This document shows, piece by piece, positions 39,493 through 50,988 of a stretch of DNA of 64,000 nt. The notes under the pieces were generated by a model. The model had not been told where the DNA came from and searched no databases. It worked only from the letters and a program-made list of their open reading frames with translations. The stretch comes from Pseudomonas chlororaphis. GTDB lineage: Bacteria > Pseudomonadota > Gammaproteobacteria > Pseudomonadales > Pseudomonadaceae. Location: contig NZ_MOAL01000004.1 in assembly GCF_003731765.1 (NCBI RefSeq), positions 1,240,001-1,304,000 of the forward strand, written 5' to 3'. Made by a program: the position numbers and the translations under genes. Numbering within the stretch: position 1 is the stretch's first letter; each line of letters begins with the position of its first letter.

Positions 39493-39910
39493 TTGCTAGC
39501 CTTCCCTTGGAAATCTTCATGGGTACGAAGCCCGGCCATGTCTGGCTGGTTTTCATTGAACGGGGGAGTATGGCAGTTGTTGCGCCATGGCGGCTGAGTT
39601 AAGTCATTGCGCGGCCGTCGACAGATTTTTCTACCGGCATTCATAGTGTTCTATTACCGGACAAAGAGAACTTGTCTTATATTCACGAGCCCAAGCCAGT
39701 GGTTAGAATCGGCCTCCAGCCCATTGACGGCTTGGGCCAGGTAACGGGATGGCCTCAGGACGGCTGAAGGGCGGGGCGATATATTTCCACCGCTGCGCAT
39801 GGTCGCAAAGGGCGCAGTTGCTCTAGAATTGCCCTTGCAGCCACAGGCTGATGGTGGGGCCGGCATGTTTGACCGAGCAGTGAAGGGTTAAACAACAGGT
39901 CCCGTAAGTG

Positions 39911-40094
39911 CCCGGATTCCGGGTATTGATTGTCTTTCGGCTACCAGAGCCGACCCCTTCGGTGATTGATCCAGGTTGAAAACCTCAGGCACAGCCTGCG
40001 CGGTTTTCAGGACCGATGCCGAGGGTATGCCGGGTTCACGTCAAGATTTCAGGATGGCTTCATTGGGGTGATTACGCCGCTTTGGCGGTTTTTT
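39911..40094 (+). ncRNA. Candidate structured RNA ending in an intrinsic terminator
   Basis: Consecutive perfect hairpins: CCCGG-ATT-CCGGG (39911-39923), TCGGCT-ACCAG-AGCCGA (39937-39953), and a long arm in which TGAAAACC (39977-39984) pairs with GGTTTTCA (40002-40009) around CAGGC-ACA-GCCTG (39986-39998). A terminator follows at 40075-40094. It occupies most of a 657-bp gap with no credible ORF (39493-40149). Either a stand-alone sRNA or an attenuating leader of the gene at 40150. The 5' end is not known; 39493-39890 shows nothing I can name. Confidence 0.55.
40075..40094 (+). terminator. Intrinsic terminator of the structured RNA
   Basis: Stem CGCC / GGCG, loop GCTTT (extendable as CCGC / GCGG), followed directly by six T at 40089-40094. 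It lies 55 nt before the start of the gene at 40150. Confidence 0.7.
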
Positions 40095-40149
40095 GTGCCG
40101 TCCGTTTTTATTCGCGGAAGGCGATTTTTTCAGTTTCGGGGACTTTTCC

Positions 40150-40620
40150 TTGGCAGTAAGTAATCTTGAAATGCATGCCCTGTTTGTCCTGGGTGATTTG
40201 CGCGCAAAACTGGTCAAGCAGTTTCAATCTCGTTTTGTCTACGTTACCGAACAATCCGCTGAAGGCATCTACATTGCCGAGATCGACACCGCCGAAGCCA
40301 TGGTGGTGGACGACAAGCCGCGTCTTGAGCTCAAGGTCGGCGATCATTTCCGCGCGGCGGTCTTGCCCAGCCGTGAAGGCGGCAAAATGGAGATCAAGTT
40401 CCGCGAGATCAAGCTGACCGTCTACGGCCTGGGCGACTACGCCTTTGTCAGCAGCCCCCAGGGCCAGGGGATTGTGTTCAAGGAAGGTCACAGCGTGGTG
40501 TTGGTGTTCGCCGCCAACGAGCAGTTGCAGGAAGGCCTGAGCAAGACCCTCAAGGCCGTAACCGCCAAGGCCGCCAAGTGGCGCAAGGGCGAGCTGGTGA
40601 GCTTCAAGGCCAGCGAGTGA
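40150..40620 (+). CDS. Conserved hypothetical protein, TTG start
   Basis: 156 residues from TTG 40150 (LAVSNLEMHALFVLGDLRAK); GGGGA at 40138-40142 supports this over ATG 40171, which has no ribosome site. The sequence is beta-rich (VYVTEQSAEGIYIAEIDTAE, GGKMEIKFREIKLTVYGLGDY) with a basic C-terminal helix. No membrane segment or catalytic motif. Downstream of the structured RNA and overlapping the next gene as GTGA. Confidence 0.65.
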   Translation: MAVSNLEMHALFVLGDLRAKLVKQFQSRFVYVTEQSAEGIYIAEIDTAEAMVVDDKPRLELKVGDHFRAAVLPSREGGKMEIKFREIKLTVYGLGDYAFVSSPQGQGIVFKEGHSVVLVFAANEQLQEGLSKTLKAVTAKAAKWRKGELVSFKASE

Positions 40621-40823
40621 ACAGCCTCAGCCGCGCCGAGTTTCATCAGCAACACCTGTTGCGGGCCCAAGAAGAAGCCCAGCGCCTGTTTGCCTGCAAG
40701 GCGTCGATGCAGGGCGCGTGGCTGGCCTGGGTCGGTGCGCAGATCTACAGCTTGCGCCCGGCGGAGTTCGCCAGCATGGTGCGCCGCGAATTGCAGCGCC
40801 TGCAGGACCTCGCGGAAAAATAA
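40617..40823 (+). CDS. Conserved hypothetical protein, coupled to the preceding gene
   Basis: 68 residues from a GTG overlapping the previous TGA. Helical: AEFHQQHLLRAQEEAQRLFA and AEFASMVRRELQRLQDLAEK. Probably a partner of the 156-residue protein. No family recognised. Confidence 0.6.
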   Translation: MNSLSRAEFHQQHLLRAQEEAQRLFACKASMQGAWLAWVGAQIYSLRPAEFASMVRRELQRLQDLAEK

Positions 40824-40944
40824 GCCCCGGCGCCTGACCCGTTGGAACCTCGACTACAGTCAGTGACTCAAGTAGTCAGGGGCCGGCGCTGTCGTGCTCG
40901 ATGCCCCGCCTGCCAATGTTGCGTCACGCACGGGGTGTCAACGC

Positions 40945-41958
40945 ATGAAAGGACTACGAGCCTTACTCCTGGGTACCTGGGTTGCCTGTGCCGGAGGGCT
41001 GTCGGCAATGCCGGCCCAGGCCGCGCCGGCGCCGATTCATTTCGCCGACCTCAACTGGGAAAGCGGCAGCCTGATCACCGATATCCTGCGGGTTATCGTC
41101 GAGCGCGGTTACGACCTGCCCACCGACACGCTGCCCGGCACCACCATCACCCTGGAAACCGCCCTGGCCAACAACGATATCCAGGTGATCGGCGAGGAGT
41201 GGGCAGGGCGCAGCCCGGTGTGGGTCAAGGCCGCCGCCGAGGGCAAGGTGCTGGCCCTGGGCGACACGGTCAAGGGCGCGACCGAGGGATGGTGGGTGCC
41301 GGAGTACGTGATCAAGGGCGACCCGGCCAGGGGTCTCAAGCCCCTGGCGCCGGACTTGCGCAGCGTCAGCGACCTGGCGCGCTACAAAGACGTGTTCAAG
41401 GACCCGGAAAGCCCGGACAAGGGGCGCTTTCTCAACAGCCCCATCGGCTGGACCTCGGAAGTGGTGAACAAACAGAAGCTGCGTGCCTATGGCCTGGAAG
41501 ACAGCTTTGTGAACTTTCGCAGCGGTTCCGGCGCTGCCCTGGACGCGGAAATCACCTCGTCGATTCGGCGCGGCAAGCCGGTGTTGTTCTATTACTGGTC
41601 GCCCACGCCGTTGCTGGGGCGCTTCAAGCTGATCCAGCTGGAAGAGCCGCCGTTCGATGCCGAGGCCTGGAAGACCCTGACCGACGCCGACAACCCCGCA
41701 CCACGGCCTACCCGCTCCCTGGCCTCGAAGCTGTCCATTGGCGTGTCCGCGCCGTTCCACCGCGACTACCCGCAGTTGGTGGCGTTCTTCAGCAAGGTGG
41801 ACTTGCCCATCGACCCCCTGAACAAGGCCCTGGCGAGCATGAGCGAAAACCACACGGCGCCCCGTGAAGCGGCCCTGGCGTTTCTGCGTGAGCACCCGGA
41901 CATCTGGCAGGCCTGGGTGCCGGAAGAGGTCGCACGTAAAGTCAGCGCCGGCCTCTAG
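40945..41958 (+). CDS. Glycine betaine/choline-type ABC transporter substrate-binding protein (OpuAC family)
   Basis: 337 residues, periplasmic. Signal peptide to about residue 27 (ALLLGTWVACAGGLSAMPAQA). OpuAC features: HFADLNWESGSLITDILRVI, GEEWAGRSPVWVKAA, TEGWWVPEYVIKG and GKPVLFYYWSPTPLLG, with aromatic residues able to cage a quaternary ammonium. No permease or ATPase is adjacent, so it is an orphan binding protein, perhaps sharing a transporter encoded elsewhere as CbcX/CaiX-type proteins do. Confidence 0.85.
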   Translation: MKGLRALLLGTWVACAGGLSAMPAQAAPAPIHFADLNWESGSLITDILRVIVERGYDLPTDTLPGTTITLETALANNDIQVIGEEWAGRSPVWVKAAAEGKVLALGDTVKGATEGWWVPEYVIKGDPARGLKPLAPDLRSVSDLARYKDVFKDPESPDKGRFLNSPIGWTSEVVNKQKLRAYGLEDSFVNFRSGSGAALDAEITSSIRRGKPVLFYYWSPTPLLGRFKLIQLEEPPFDAEAWKTLTDADNPAPRPTRSLASKLSIGVSAPFHRDYPQLVAFFSKVDLPIDPLNKALASMSENHTAPREAALAFLREHPDIWQAWVPEEVARKVSAGL

Positions 41959-42001
41959 ACGCTGCTAGCCTTCACCGACCTTTAGCCAGGGACGTTCCGA
42001 C

Positions 42002-42439
42002 ATGAGTTTTTTGATAGCGCGATGGATTGCCGTCACCTTCTTGTCGATCAGCCTGATTCATCTCTACTGGGCGGCCGGCGGCACCTTGGGCAGTGACGCC
42101 GTGGTGCCTCAGGTGCCGGGGCAACTGCCCGGCGAACTGCAGCCGGCGTTTCAGCCCTCGGGGCTGATCACCTTGCTGGTGGCCCTGGGTTTGCTGCTTT
42201 GCGCCATGCTGGTGTGCCTGCGGGTGGGCCTGTACCTGCCGTCGGTGTCCCATGGCTGGCTGCAATGGGTGATCAGCGCCCTGGCGGTGCTGATGTTTGC
42301 CCGGGCCATTGGCGATTCGGAATGGGTGGGGTTTTTCAAGCAGCCCAGCGCTTCGAAGTTTGCCCGCCTCGACACCCTGGTCTACTCGCCACTCTGCGTA
42401 CTGCTGGGCGCCGGTTTGCTGGTGGTGGCCTGGAACTGA
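42002..42439 (+). CDS. DUF3995-like membrane protein
   Basis: 145 residues, four membrane helices, with LIHLYWAAGGTLGSDAVVPQVPG near the N-terminus typical of DUF3995. Follows the OpuAC protein by 43 nt and may be co-transcribed. Function unknown. Confidence 0.75.
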   Translation: MSFLIARWIAVTFLSISLIHLYWAAGGTLGSDAVVPQVPGQLPGELQPAFQPSGLITLLVALGLLLCAMLVCLRVGLYLPSVSHGWLQWVISALAVLMFARAIGDSEWVGFFKQPSASKFARLDTLVYSPLCVLLGAGLLVVAWN

Positions 42440-42508
42440 AGCCGCAGGCAGGTGAGATGCAGGCAGGTGAGATGCAGGCAGCGGTGGGCCGGTGCCTGCA
42501 CGTGCCGT

Positions 42509-42877
42509 TCAATTACCGCTTTCTTGACGCTTGCTGCTGACTTCGGCCGGTACGTCGTCGCCCGCCATGCGCTTGCGGAACAACGCTGCCCGGGCCAGCA
42601 GCAGGGTGGTCACCGGCACGGTGATGGCCAGCAGGATCGGAATCAGCCAGGCATGCAGCACCGGCCCGGACTTGAGCGCCGAAAAGTACAGGATTGAGGC
42701 CAGTGCCACGCTCCAGGAGCCCAGGGTCGAGGCCAGGGCCGGAGGGTGCATGCGCTGGAAGTAGTCCTTCATGCGCAACATGCCCAGGGCCCCGATAAAG
42801 GCGAACAGGCTGCTGAGCAGCAGCAGGATCGCCACCAGTACTTCCACCCACAGGGGCAGTTCAGTGAGGCTGTTCAT
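42509..42877 (-). CDS. shaG: Monovalent cation/H+ antiporter subunit G
   Basis: 122 residues, three membrane helices, MnhG/ShaG family (FAFIGALGMLRMKDYFQRMHPPA). Last gene of a six-gene CPA3 antiporter operon, overlapping shaF by 4 nt. Confidence 0.9.
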   Translation of the reverse strand: MNSLTELPLWVEVLVAILLLLSSLFAFIGALGMLRMKDYFQRMHPPALASTLGSWSVALASILYFSALKSGPVLHAWLIPILLAITVPVTTLLLARAALFRKRMAGDDVPAEVSSKRQESGN

Positions 42878-43152
42878 TCGATGACCTCGCCACGCAGGAG
42901 GAATTTCGCCAGGGCGAAGGAGCCGACGAAGCCCAGCAGGGCAATCAGCAGGGCGGCTTCGAAGTAGGTGTCACTGGCATAGCGGATGCCCAGCACCAGC
43001 ATCATCAGCATGGCCAGGATGTACAGGTAGTCCAGGGCCAGTACCCGGTCCTGGGCCGAGGGGCCTTTGAACAGCCGCACCAGTGCCAAGGCCATGGCCA
43101 TGGAAAAGATGAACAGGCTCGCCAGAATCGCGTTCGACAGCAGGGCGCTCAT
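42874..43152 (-). CDS. shaF: Monovalent cation/H+ antiporter subunit F
   Basis: 92 residues, three membrane helices; FKGPSAQDRVLALDYLY is the family motif, and the C-terminal ALLGFVGSFALAKFLLRG is typical. Overlaps neighbours on both sides by 4 nt. Confidence 0.9.
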   Translation of the reverse strand: MSALLSNAILASLFIFSMAMALALVRLFKGPSAQDRVLALDYLYILAMLMMLVLGIRYASDTYFEAALLIALLGFVGSFALAKFLLRGEVIE

Positions 43153-43637
43153 TCGAAGATCTCCATCAATGGACGTTCATAGGCCGCCTTGAAGTGCTGG
43201 ATGAATTGAGCCTCGTCGTCGAGATCGAAGACGTGCAGCAACAGGATGCTGCGGTCCAGGGACAGCTCTGACCAGACCGTCCCCGGTACCACCGTGGTAA
43301 TCATCGACAAGGCCGCCAGGCCGTTGGCATCACGCAGGTCCAGGGGGATCTTGACGAACGCCGAGCGCACTGGGCGCCGACCGTTGTTGAGCACGCCCCA
43401 GGCCACGATCAGGTTCGACACCAGCACATCACGCCCCACCAGCAAGAACAGGCGCAGGATGGTGCCCGGGCGGCGGATGCGGATCGGCAGCGGCCGCAGC
43501 GGGCGCATCAGCAACGGCGCGAAAAAGCCCAGCAAGGCCCCCAGCACCAGGTTGCCGGGGCTCACCGACAGGTTCAGCACCAGCCACAGCAGCCACAGCG
43601 CCAGGGACAGCCAGGGAGCAGGGAACAGACGCTTCAT
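43149..43637 (-). CDS. shaE: Monovalent cation/H+ antiporter subunit E
   Basis: 162 residues, MnhE family: NLSVSPGNLVLGALLGFFAP, followed by a soluble C-terminal domain with SMITTVVPGTVWSELSLDRSILLLHVFD. Four-nt overlaps with shaD and shaF. Confidence 0.9.
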   Translation of the reverse strand: MKRLFPAPWLSLALWLLWLVLNLSVSPGNLVLGALLGFFAPLLMRPLRPLPIRIRRPGTILRLFLLVGRDVLVSNLIVAWGVLNNGRRPVRSAFVKIPLDLRDANGLAALSMITTVVPGTVWSELSLDRSILLLHVFDLDDEAQFIQHFKAAYERPLMEIFE

Positions 43638-45319
43638 GGTTGCACCTCCACCAGCGCCGCACGGGCTTCGGGGCTGGGCACCACGCGAGTGCCGAGCACG
43701 GCCTGCACGTAATGCTGGGGCTGGCCGAGGGTCTCGGCGGTGGCCTGGGTGAAGCGCATCAGCGCATCAGCCTTCACCGTCAGCAGCAGGCACAGGCCCA
43801 GCAGGGTGATGATCGGGATGCACTCATAGCGCCGCAGCAGGGGCGAGGGGCGCTCCTCCGGGGTCCAGAAGCGCTGGATGCCCAGGCGCGAGAAGGCGAT
43901 CAGCGAGGCCAGGCCCGAGAGGATCAGCAGCACCAGCATGGCCCAGGCCGCCGGCGAAATCGGCGGCGAACCCTCGACGCCCAGGCCCAGGGGGTTGAGC
44001 AGGGCGCTGATCAGGCCGAGCTTGCCGATGAAGCCCGACAGTGGCGGCATGCCGATGATCAACAGGGCGCACGCGATAAAGCTCAGGCCGAGAAACGCCA
44101 TGGTCCAGGGAATCACCTGGCCGACCACGGCCTTCTGCTCGTCGTCAAGGTTGGTGCCGCGCTGCGGTTGCAGGGATTCCAGGGGGCGCGGCAAGACTTC
44201 GCCTTCATCCTCCAGAGGGATTTCATTGGCCGAGCGCGAGCGTTCGATCAGCTCGGCAAGGAGGAACAGCGCGCTCATGGCCAGGGTCGAGCTGACCAGG
44301 TAGAACAGCCCTGCGCCGATCAGGGCGGTCTGGGCGAAGCCGATCACCGCGATCAGGATGCCGGCCGACACCAGGATGCTCAGGCTGGCCATGCGCTCCA
44401 GGCGCTGGGCGGCGAGGATCGCCAGGGCTGCGCAGACGATGGTCGCCATGCCGCCATAGACCAGCCACGGGCCGCCGAAGTGCGCCGACTCGCCCGCCTG
44501 CTCGGAGAACAGCAGGGTCGACAAGCGCAGCAGGGTGTAGATGCCGACCTTGGTCATGATGGCGAACAGCGCGGCAACCGGTGCACTGGCCGACGAGTAG
44601 GCCGGCACCAGCCAGAAGTTCAGCGGCCACATGCCGGCCTTGGCCAGGAAAGCCACCGCCAGGATCGCCGCCCCGGCGTGCAGCAGGCCACGATCGTCGG
44701 CGCTGACCAAGGGGATCTTCTGCGCCAGGTCGGCCATGTTCAGGGTGCCGGTCACGCCGTAGATCATCGCTGCGCCGATCAGGAACAGCGACGAGGCCAA
44801 CAGGTTGATGGCGATGTAATGCAGGCCCGACGACACCCGGGAGCGGCCCGAACCGTGGAGCATCAGGCCGTAGGAGGCCGCCAGCAGCACTTCGAAGAAC
44901 ACGAACAGGTTGAACAGGTCGGCCGTGAGGAAGGCCCCGTAGAGGCCCATCAACTGGATCTGGAACAGCGCGTGGAAGCTGGCCCCGGCGCGGTCCCAGC
45001 GGGCCATGGCGAACAGCAGGGCGCTGACGCCGATGATTCCGGTCAGCACCAGCATCAGCGCCGACAGGCGATCCACCACCAGCACGATGCCAAACGGCAC
45101 CTGCCAGTTGCTTGGCAGGTACACGCCGATGGAACCGGTCAGGCCCTGGGCCTGGGTCCAGTACAGCAAGTACATGGACAAGCCCAGGCCCAGCAGGCTG
45201 GAGCAGAGGTTGATCCGGGCCTTGAGGGGGCGGTGTTTCTCCCCGAGCATCAACATGATCGCCGCCGTCAGCAGCGGCAGCAGGATGGGCGCGACAATCA
45301 GGTGCGGCAGCAAACTCAT
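43634..45319 (-). CDS. shaD: Monovalent cation/H+ antiporter subunit D
   Basis: 561 residues, about 14 membrane helices, homologous to respiratory complex I NuoM/N. Contains the conserved helix-5 Glu (FVFFEVLLAASYGLM) and helix-7 Lys (AGMWPLNFWLVPAYSSA) of proton-path subunits. Overlaps shaC and shaE by 4 nt. Confidence 0.93.
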   Translation of the reverse strand: MSLLPHLIVAPILLPLLTAAIMLMLGEKHRPLKARINLCSSLLGLGLSMYLLYWTQAQGLTGSIGVYLPSNWQVPFGIVLVVDRLSALMLVLTGIIGVSALLFAMARWDRAGASFHALFQIQLMGLYGAFLTADLFNLFVFFEVLLAASYGLMLHGSGRSRVSSGLHYIAINLLASSLFLIGAAMIYGVTGTLNMADLAQKIPLVSADDRGLLHAGAAILAVAFLAKAGMWPLNFWLVPAYSSASAPVAALFAIMTKVGIYTLLRLSTLLFSEQAGESAHFGGPWLVYGGMATIVCAALAILAAQRLERMASLSILVSAGILIAVIGFAQTALIGAGLFYLVSSTLAMSALFLLAELIERSRSANEIPLEDEGEVLPRPLESLQPQRGTNLDDEQKAVVGQVIPWTMAFLGLSFIACALLIIGMPPLSGFIGKLGLISALLNPLGLGVEGSPPISPAAWAMLVLLILSGLASLIAFSRLGIQRFWTPEERPSPLLRRYECIPIITLLGLCLLLTVKADALMRFTQATAETLGQPQHYVQAVLGTRVVPSPEARAALVEVQP

Positions 45320-45659
45320 TCCTTAGGCTCCCGGCCATCCACATGGTCGGTGCCGGTCAGGCCCCGTGACGCCAGGAGCACCACGAGGAACAGCGCGGTC
45401 ATGGCGAAGCTGATGACGATGGCGGTGAGCACTAGGGCCTGGGGCAGAGGGTCGGTGTAGTGCAGCAGGTCCTGGGGCACGCCGTCCTTGATGATCGGCT
45501 CCTTGCCTATAAACAGGCTGCCCATGCTGAAGATGAACAGGTTGACCCCGTAGGACAGCAGGCACAGGCCCATCACCACTTGGAAGGTCCGCGGGCGCAG
45601 CACCAGCCAGACGCCGGAGGCCGCCAATACCCCAATGGCGATTGCGATGACTTCTTCCA

Positions 45660-45660
<1 letters not shown>
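45316..45660 (-). CDS. shaC: Monovalent cation/H+ antiporter subunit C
   Basis: 114 residues, NuoK-like, three membrane helices; LLSYGVNLFIFSMG contains the family motif, and LVLTAIVISFAMTALFLVV is the third helix. Confidence 0.92.
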
Positions 45661-48581
<2,921 letters not shown>

Positions 48582-48758
48582 AGGCTTCTAATCTGCGGAA
48601 AATAGTGAGGAATAATACGTGCCGGACCCCGGATCACCAACCGCCAAGCTGTGCCAGAATCCTACAAAGAATGTTACATACGCTTTCAAAGTAGGAGACA
48701 ACGCCCCCTCGCGCCCGGTAAAAAGCCCGCCATTCGCCCTTTGCAAGGACTGCTTCCC

Positions 48759-49157
48759 GTGCCCGTGACCCCGGCTGCCTTTTTCTTTCGTTTGCTGCGC
48801 CGCCTGCTCAGCGCCTTATTGTTGATGGCCCTGGGGGCGGGGCTGATGGCGGGCTGGCTGCGGTTTTTCGACCCGTCGGGCTTTCAGATGATGCGCACCA
48901 CCGAAGCGCTGCGGATCTACGGGCCGCAGGACGATGGCGTCGACTATCGGCTGCCGGCGGGCACGGTGCTGTATTTCGACCAGGCGTTTGCCGAGGGGCA
49001 CGTGCGCTACCGCGCCTACTTCAACCACAAGGGGCCGATTGCCCATGAGCCGGTGGAGATGAAGCCGGAATACGGCGGCCGGCTGTTTGCGCCGTTGTGG
49101 CTGGAGACGCTGACCGACGATTCGGATGCCTCCCCAAGCGCCACCACGCCACACTAA
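48759..49157 (+). CDS. Hypothetical membrane-anchored protein
   Basis: 132 residues from a GTG at 48759 with AAGGA about 10 nt upstream. One membrane segment (LLSALLLMALGAGLMAGWL) near residues 14-32, then a periplasmic region with DYRLPAGTVLYFDQAFAEGHVRYRAYFNHKGP. Conserved in appearance but no family recognised. Confidence 0.6.
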   Translation: MPVTPAAFFFRLLRRLLSALLLMALGAGLMAGWLRFFDPSGFQMMRTTEALRIYGPQDDGVDYRLPAGTVLYFDQAFAEGHVRYRAYFNHKGPIAHEPVEMKPEYGGRLFAPLWLETLTDDSDASPSATTPH

Positions 49158-49207
49158 GCGCCGCTCGCTGAGCACCGCACCCGGGCCGCACGCCCGGGCG
49201 GCGCGAT

Positions 49208-50134
49208 TCAATCCCGGCAATCCGCCGCCTGTGTCTCGGCCTGGGCCTGGCCTTTGCCTCGGGTCTTCAGTTCGCTGACGATCACCGCCGCCACAATCAG
49301 CCCGCCACCCAGCAAGGCCAGCGCCGGCAGGCGCTCACCGGCCAGGCGCCCGACCAGGCCGGCCCACACCGGCTCCCCGGCGTAGATCAGGGTGGCGCGG
49401 GTGGGCGAGACGCTTTTCTGCGCCCAGTTCATCGCCACCTGGATCGCGGCGCTGGCCGCGCCCAGGCCCAGGGCACTGCCCAACAGCAGCCAGGAAAACC
49501 CCGGCAGGCTTTCCTGGGTCGGCACCACCATCAAAAATGCCAGCACCGAAGTCACCGCCAACTGCACGACGGTGACCCGGCGTACATCCACCTGGCCGGC
49601 GTAGCTGCTGATAAGGATGATCTCGGCGGCAATCGCCACGGTGCTGATCAAGGTGGCGATCTCACCAGGGCTGAAATCCAGGGATGCGCCGTTGGGCCCC
49701 GAAAGCAGCATCAGCCCGGTAAAGGCCAGCATGATGCCAATGCTCTGCAGCAGGCCCGGACGCTTGCCCATGAACAGCCATTGCAGCAGCGGCACGAAGG
49801 GCACGTAGAGCGCGGTGATAAAGGCCGACTGGCTGCTGGGGATGGTTTGCAGGCCCACCGTCTGCAAGCCGTAGCCGAGCATGATCGCGGTGCCGATAAA
49901 GCCCCCGGCCTTGAGTTCAAGTGGGGTCAACCCGGCCAGGTGGCGCCAGGAAAACAGGGCGACGATGGCGGCTGCGGCGGCAAAGCGCAGGCCGACGAAG
50001 AACATCGGGCCGCTGACGGTCATGGCGTGTTGCACCATGAGGAAGGTGCCGCCCCAGATCATGGTGATCAGTACCAGCACGCATTCGGCTTTGCTGAGTT
50101 TGAGCAACGGCAGGGGGGATTTACCTGGGTTCAC
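49208..50134 (-). CDS. EamA/DMT family transporter
   Basis: 308 residues, ten membrane helices in two EamA repeats: LITMIWGGTFLMVQHAM and FVGLRFAAAAAIVALF in the first; PTRATLIYAGEPVWAGLVG in the second. GTG 50134 is chosen because the family begins just before KLSKAECVLVLITMIWG; the upstream ATG would add about 34 unrelated residues overlapping the divergent promoter. Divergent from an XRE-cupin regulator, which often controls such exporters. Confidence 0.85.
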   Translation of the reverse strand: MNPGKSPLPLLKLSKAECVLVLITMIWGGTFLMVQHAMTVSGPMFFVGLRFAAAAAIVALFSWRHLAGLTPLELKAGGFIGTAIMLGYGLQTVGLQTIPSSQSAFITALYVPFVPLLQWLFMGKRPGLLQSIGIMLAFTGLMLLSGPNGASLDFSPGEIATLISTVAIAAEIILISSYAGQVDVRRVTVVQLAVTSVLAFLMVVPTQESLPGFSWLLLGSALGLGAASAAIQVAMNWAQKSVSPTRATLIYAGEPVWAGLVGRLAGERLPALALLGGGLIVAAVIVSELKTRGKGQAQAETQAADCRD

Positions 50135-50191
50135 GGGGGCATGGCCTTGCGTATGGGGAGAGTGGGACGCACAATTGGGCGCAAAATTTGG

Positions 50192-50203
50192 GCAGTATAC
50201 TGC
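50192..50203. promoter_or_regulatory. Perfect palindrome GCAGTATACTGC, operator candidate
   Basis: Lies in the 94-bp divergent region between the EamA exporter and the XRE-cupin regulator. A perfect 12-bp palindrome is the expected type of target for an XRE dimer, here about 26 nt before the regulator start, so autoregulation and control of the exporter are plausible. Confidence 0.5.
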
Positions 50204-50228
50204 GCAATGCCCGGGAGCGAGCAATATA

Positions 50229-50792
50229 GTGCACAAAGAAACTGGTCAGCGGGCTTCGGTCCTGCAACACGTCAGCCTCAACGTACGGCGCCTGCGCCAC
50301 GCGGCAAAACTCAGCCAAAGCGCCCTGGCGGAACAGTCCGGGGTCAGCCGGCGGATGCTGGTGGCCATCGAGTCGGGGGAAACCAACGTCAGCCTCGGCA
50401 CCCTGGACCGGGTCGCCGCAGCCCTGGGTGTAGCGTTCAGCGACCTGATCCAGGCGCCGGACGTGCGCGATCCCAGCCGCATCAACGAATTGGCCTGGGC
50501 CGGCACCATCCCCGGGAGCAAGGCGGTGTTGCTGGCCAAGGCGGTAGCGACCCGTGAGGTGGAATTATGGGAGTGGCGCCTGGAACCGGGGGAGACCTAC
50601 CACTCGGAATGCGATGCCGAGGGCTGGAGCGAGCAGCTGTATGTATTCGAAGGCTGCCTGACCCTGGTCCTGGAAGCGCACGACCAGCAGATCGGCACCG
50701 GCGAGTTCTTCATGTTCGCCAGCCATGTGCCCCACGCCTATCGCAATGACGGCCCGGTGGCCACGCGGTTTGTGCGCAACGTGGTGTTCTGA
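50229..50792 (+). CDS. XRE-family transcriptional regulator with cupin domain
   Basis: 187 residues from a GTG at 50229. N-terminal helix-turn-helix (RRLRHAAKLSQSALAEQSGVSRRMLVAIES), C-terminal cupin (about 110-187: LYVFEGCLTLVLEAHDQQIG ... FASHVPHAYRN). Cupin ligands in this family are small metabolites. Probable regulator of the divergent EamA exporter. Confidence 0.87.
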   Translation: MHKETGQRASVLQHVSLNVRRLRHAAKLSQSALAEQSGVSRRMLVAIESGETNVSLGTLDRVAAALGVAFSDLIQAPDVRDPSRINELAWAGTIPGSKAVLLAKAVATREVELWEWRLEPGETYHSECDAEGWSEQLYVFEGCLTLVLEAHDQQIGTGEFFMFASHVPHAYRNDGPVATRFVRNVVF

Positions 50793-50804
50793 GTGTTGCT
50801 GCGG

Positions 50805-50828
50805 GCACTGTTGGCTGAGCAACAGTGC
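50805..50828. promoter_or_regulatory. Perfect 9-6-9 inverted repeat upstream of the sigma-54 promoter
   Basis: GCACTGTTG / CAACAGTGC separated by GCTGAG. It is 12 nt after the XRE-cupin stop, but no T-run follows, and it lies about 82 nt before the -24 box, a usual distance for an enhancer-binding-protein site. Could also be a weak terminator. Confidence 0.5.
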
Positions 50829-50907
50829 TTGAACACTTTGCCTGTTTTCACTTCGGTCCGTTTCTCTGAGGCTTCGCCAAGAGCCTGATAAACAAGGCTT
50901 TTAAACT

Positions 50908-50925
50908 TCGGCACGACTTCTGCAA
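50908..50925 (+). promoter_or_regulatory. Sigma-54 promoter for sfnB
   Basis: TCGGCACGACTTCTGCAA has GG (50910-50911) and GC (50922-50923) separated by exactly 10 nt, close to the TGGCACG-N4-TTGC consensus. Transcription would start near 50935, 54 nt before the sfnB ATG. Fits activation by an SfnR-type enhancer-binding protein encoded outside the window. Confidence 0.7.
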
Positions 50926-50988
50926 TACCCCTGGAAGACCGGTCCTCACGGACCCTCAGTCGTCACTTTCAGGACTCGGAGTCGGCCC

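Noticed and set aside
40093..40149. Earlier GTG start of the gene at 40150
   Set aside because: It begins within the terminator T-run region and lacks a ribosome site.
49881..50228. N-terminal extension of the XRE-cupin regulator
   Set aside because: It would run antisense through the EamA gene; the GTG at 50229 starts just before the helix-turn-helix.
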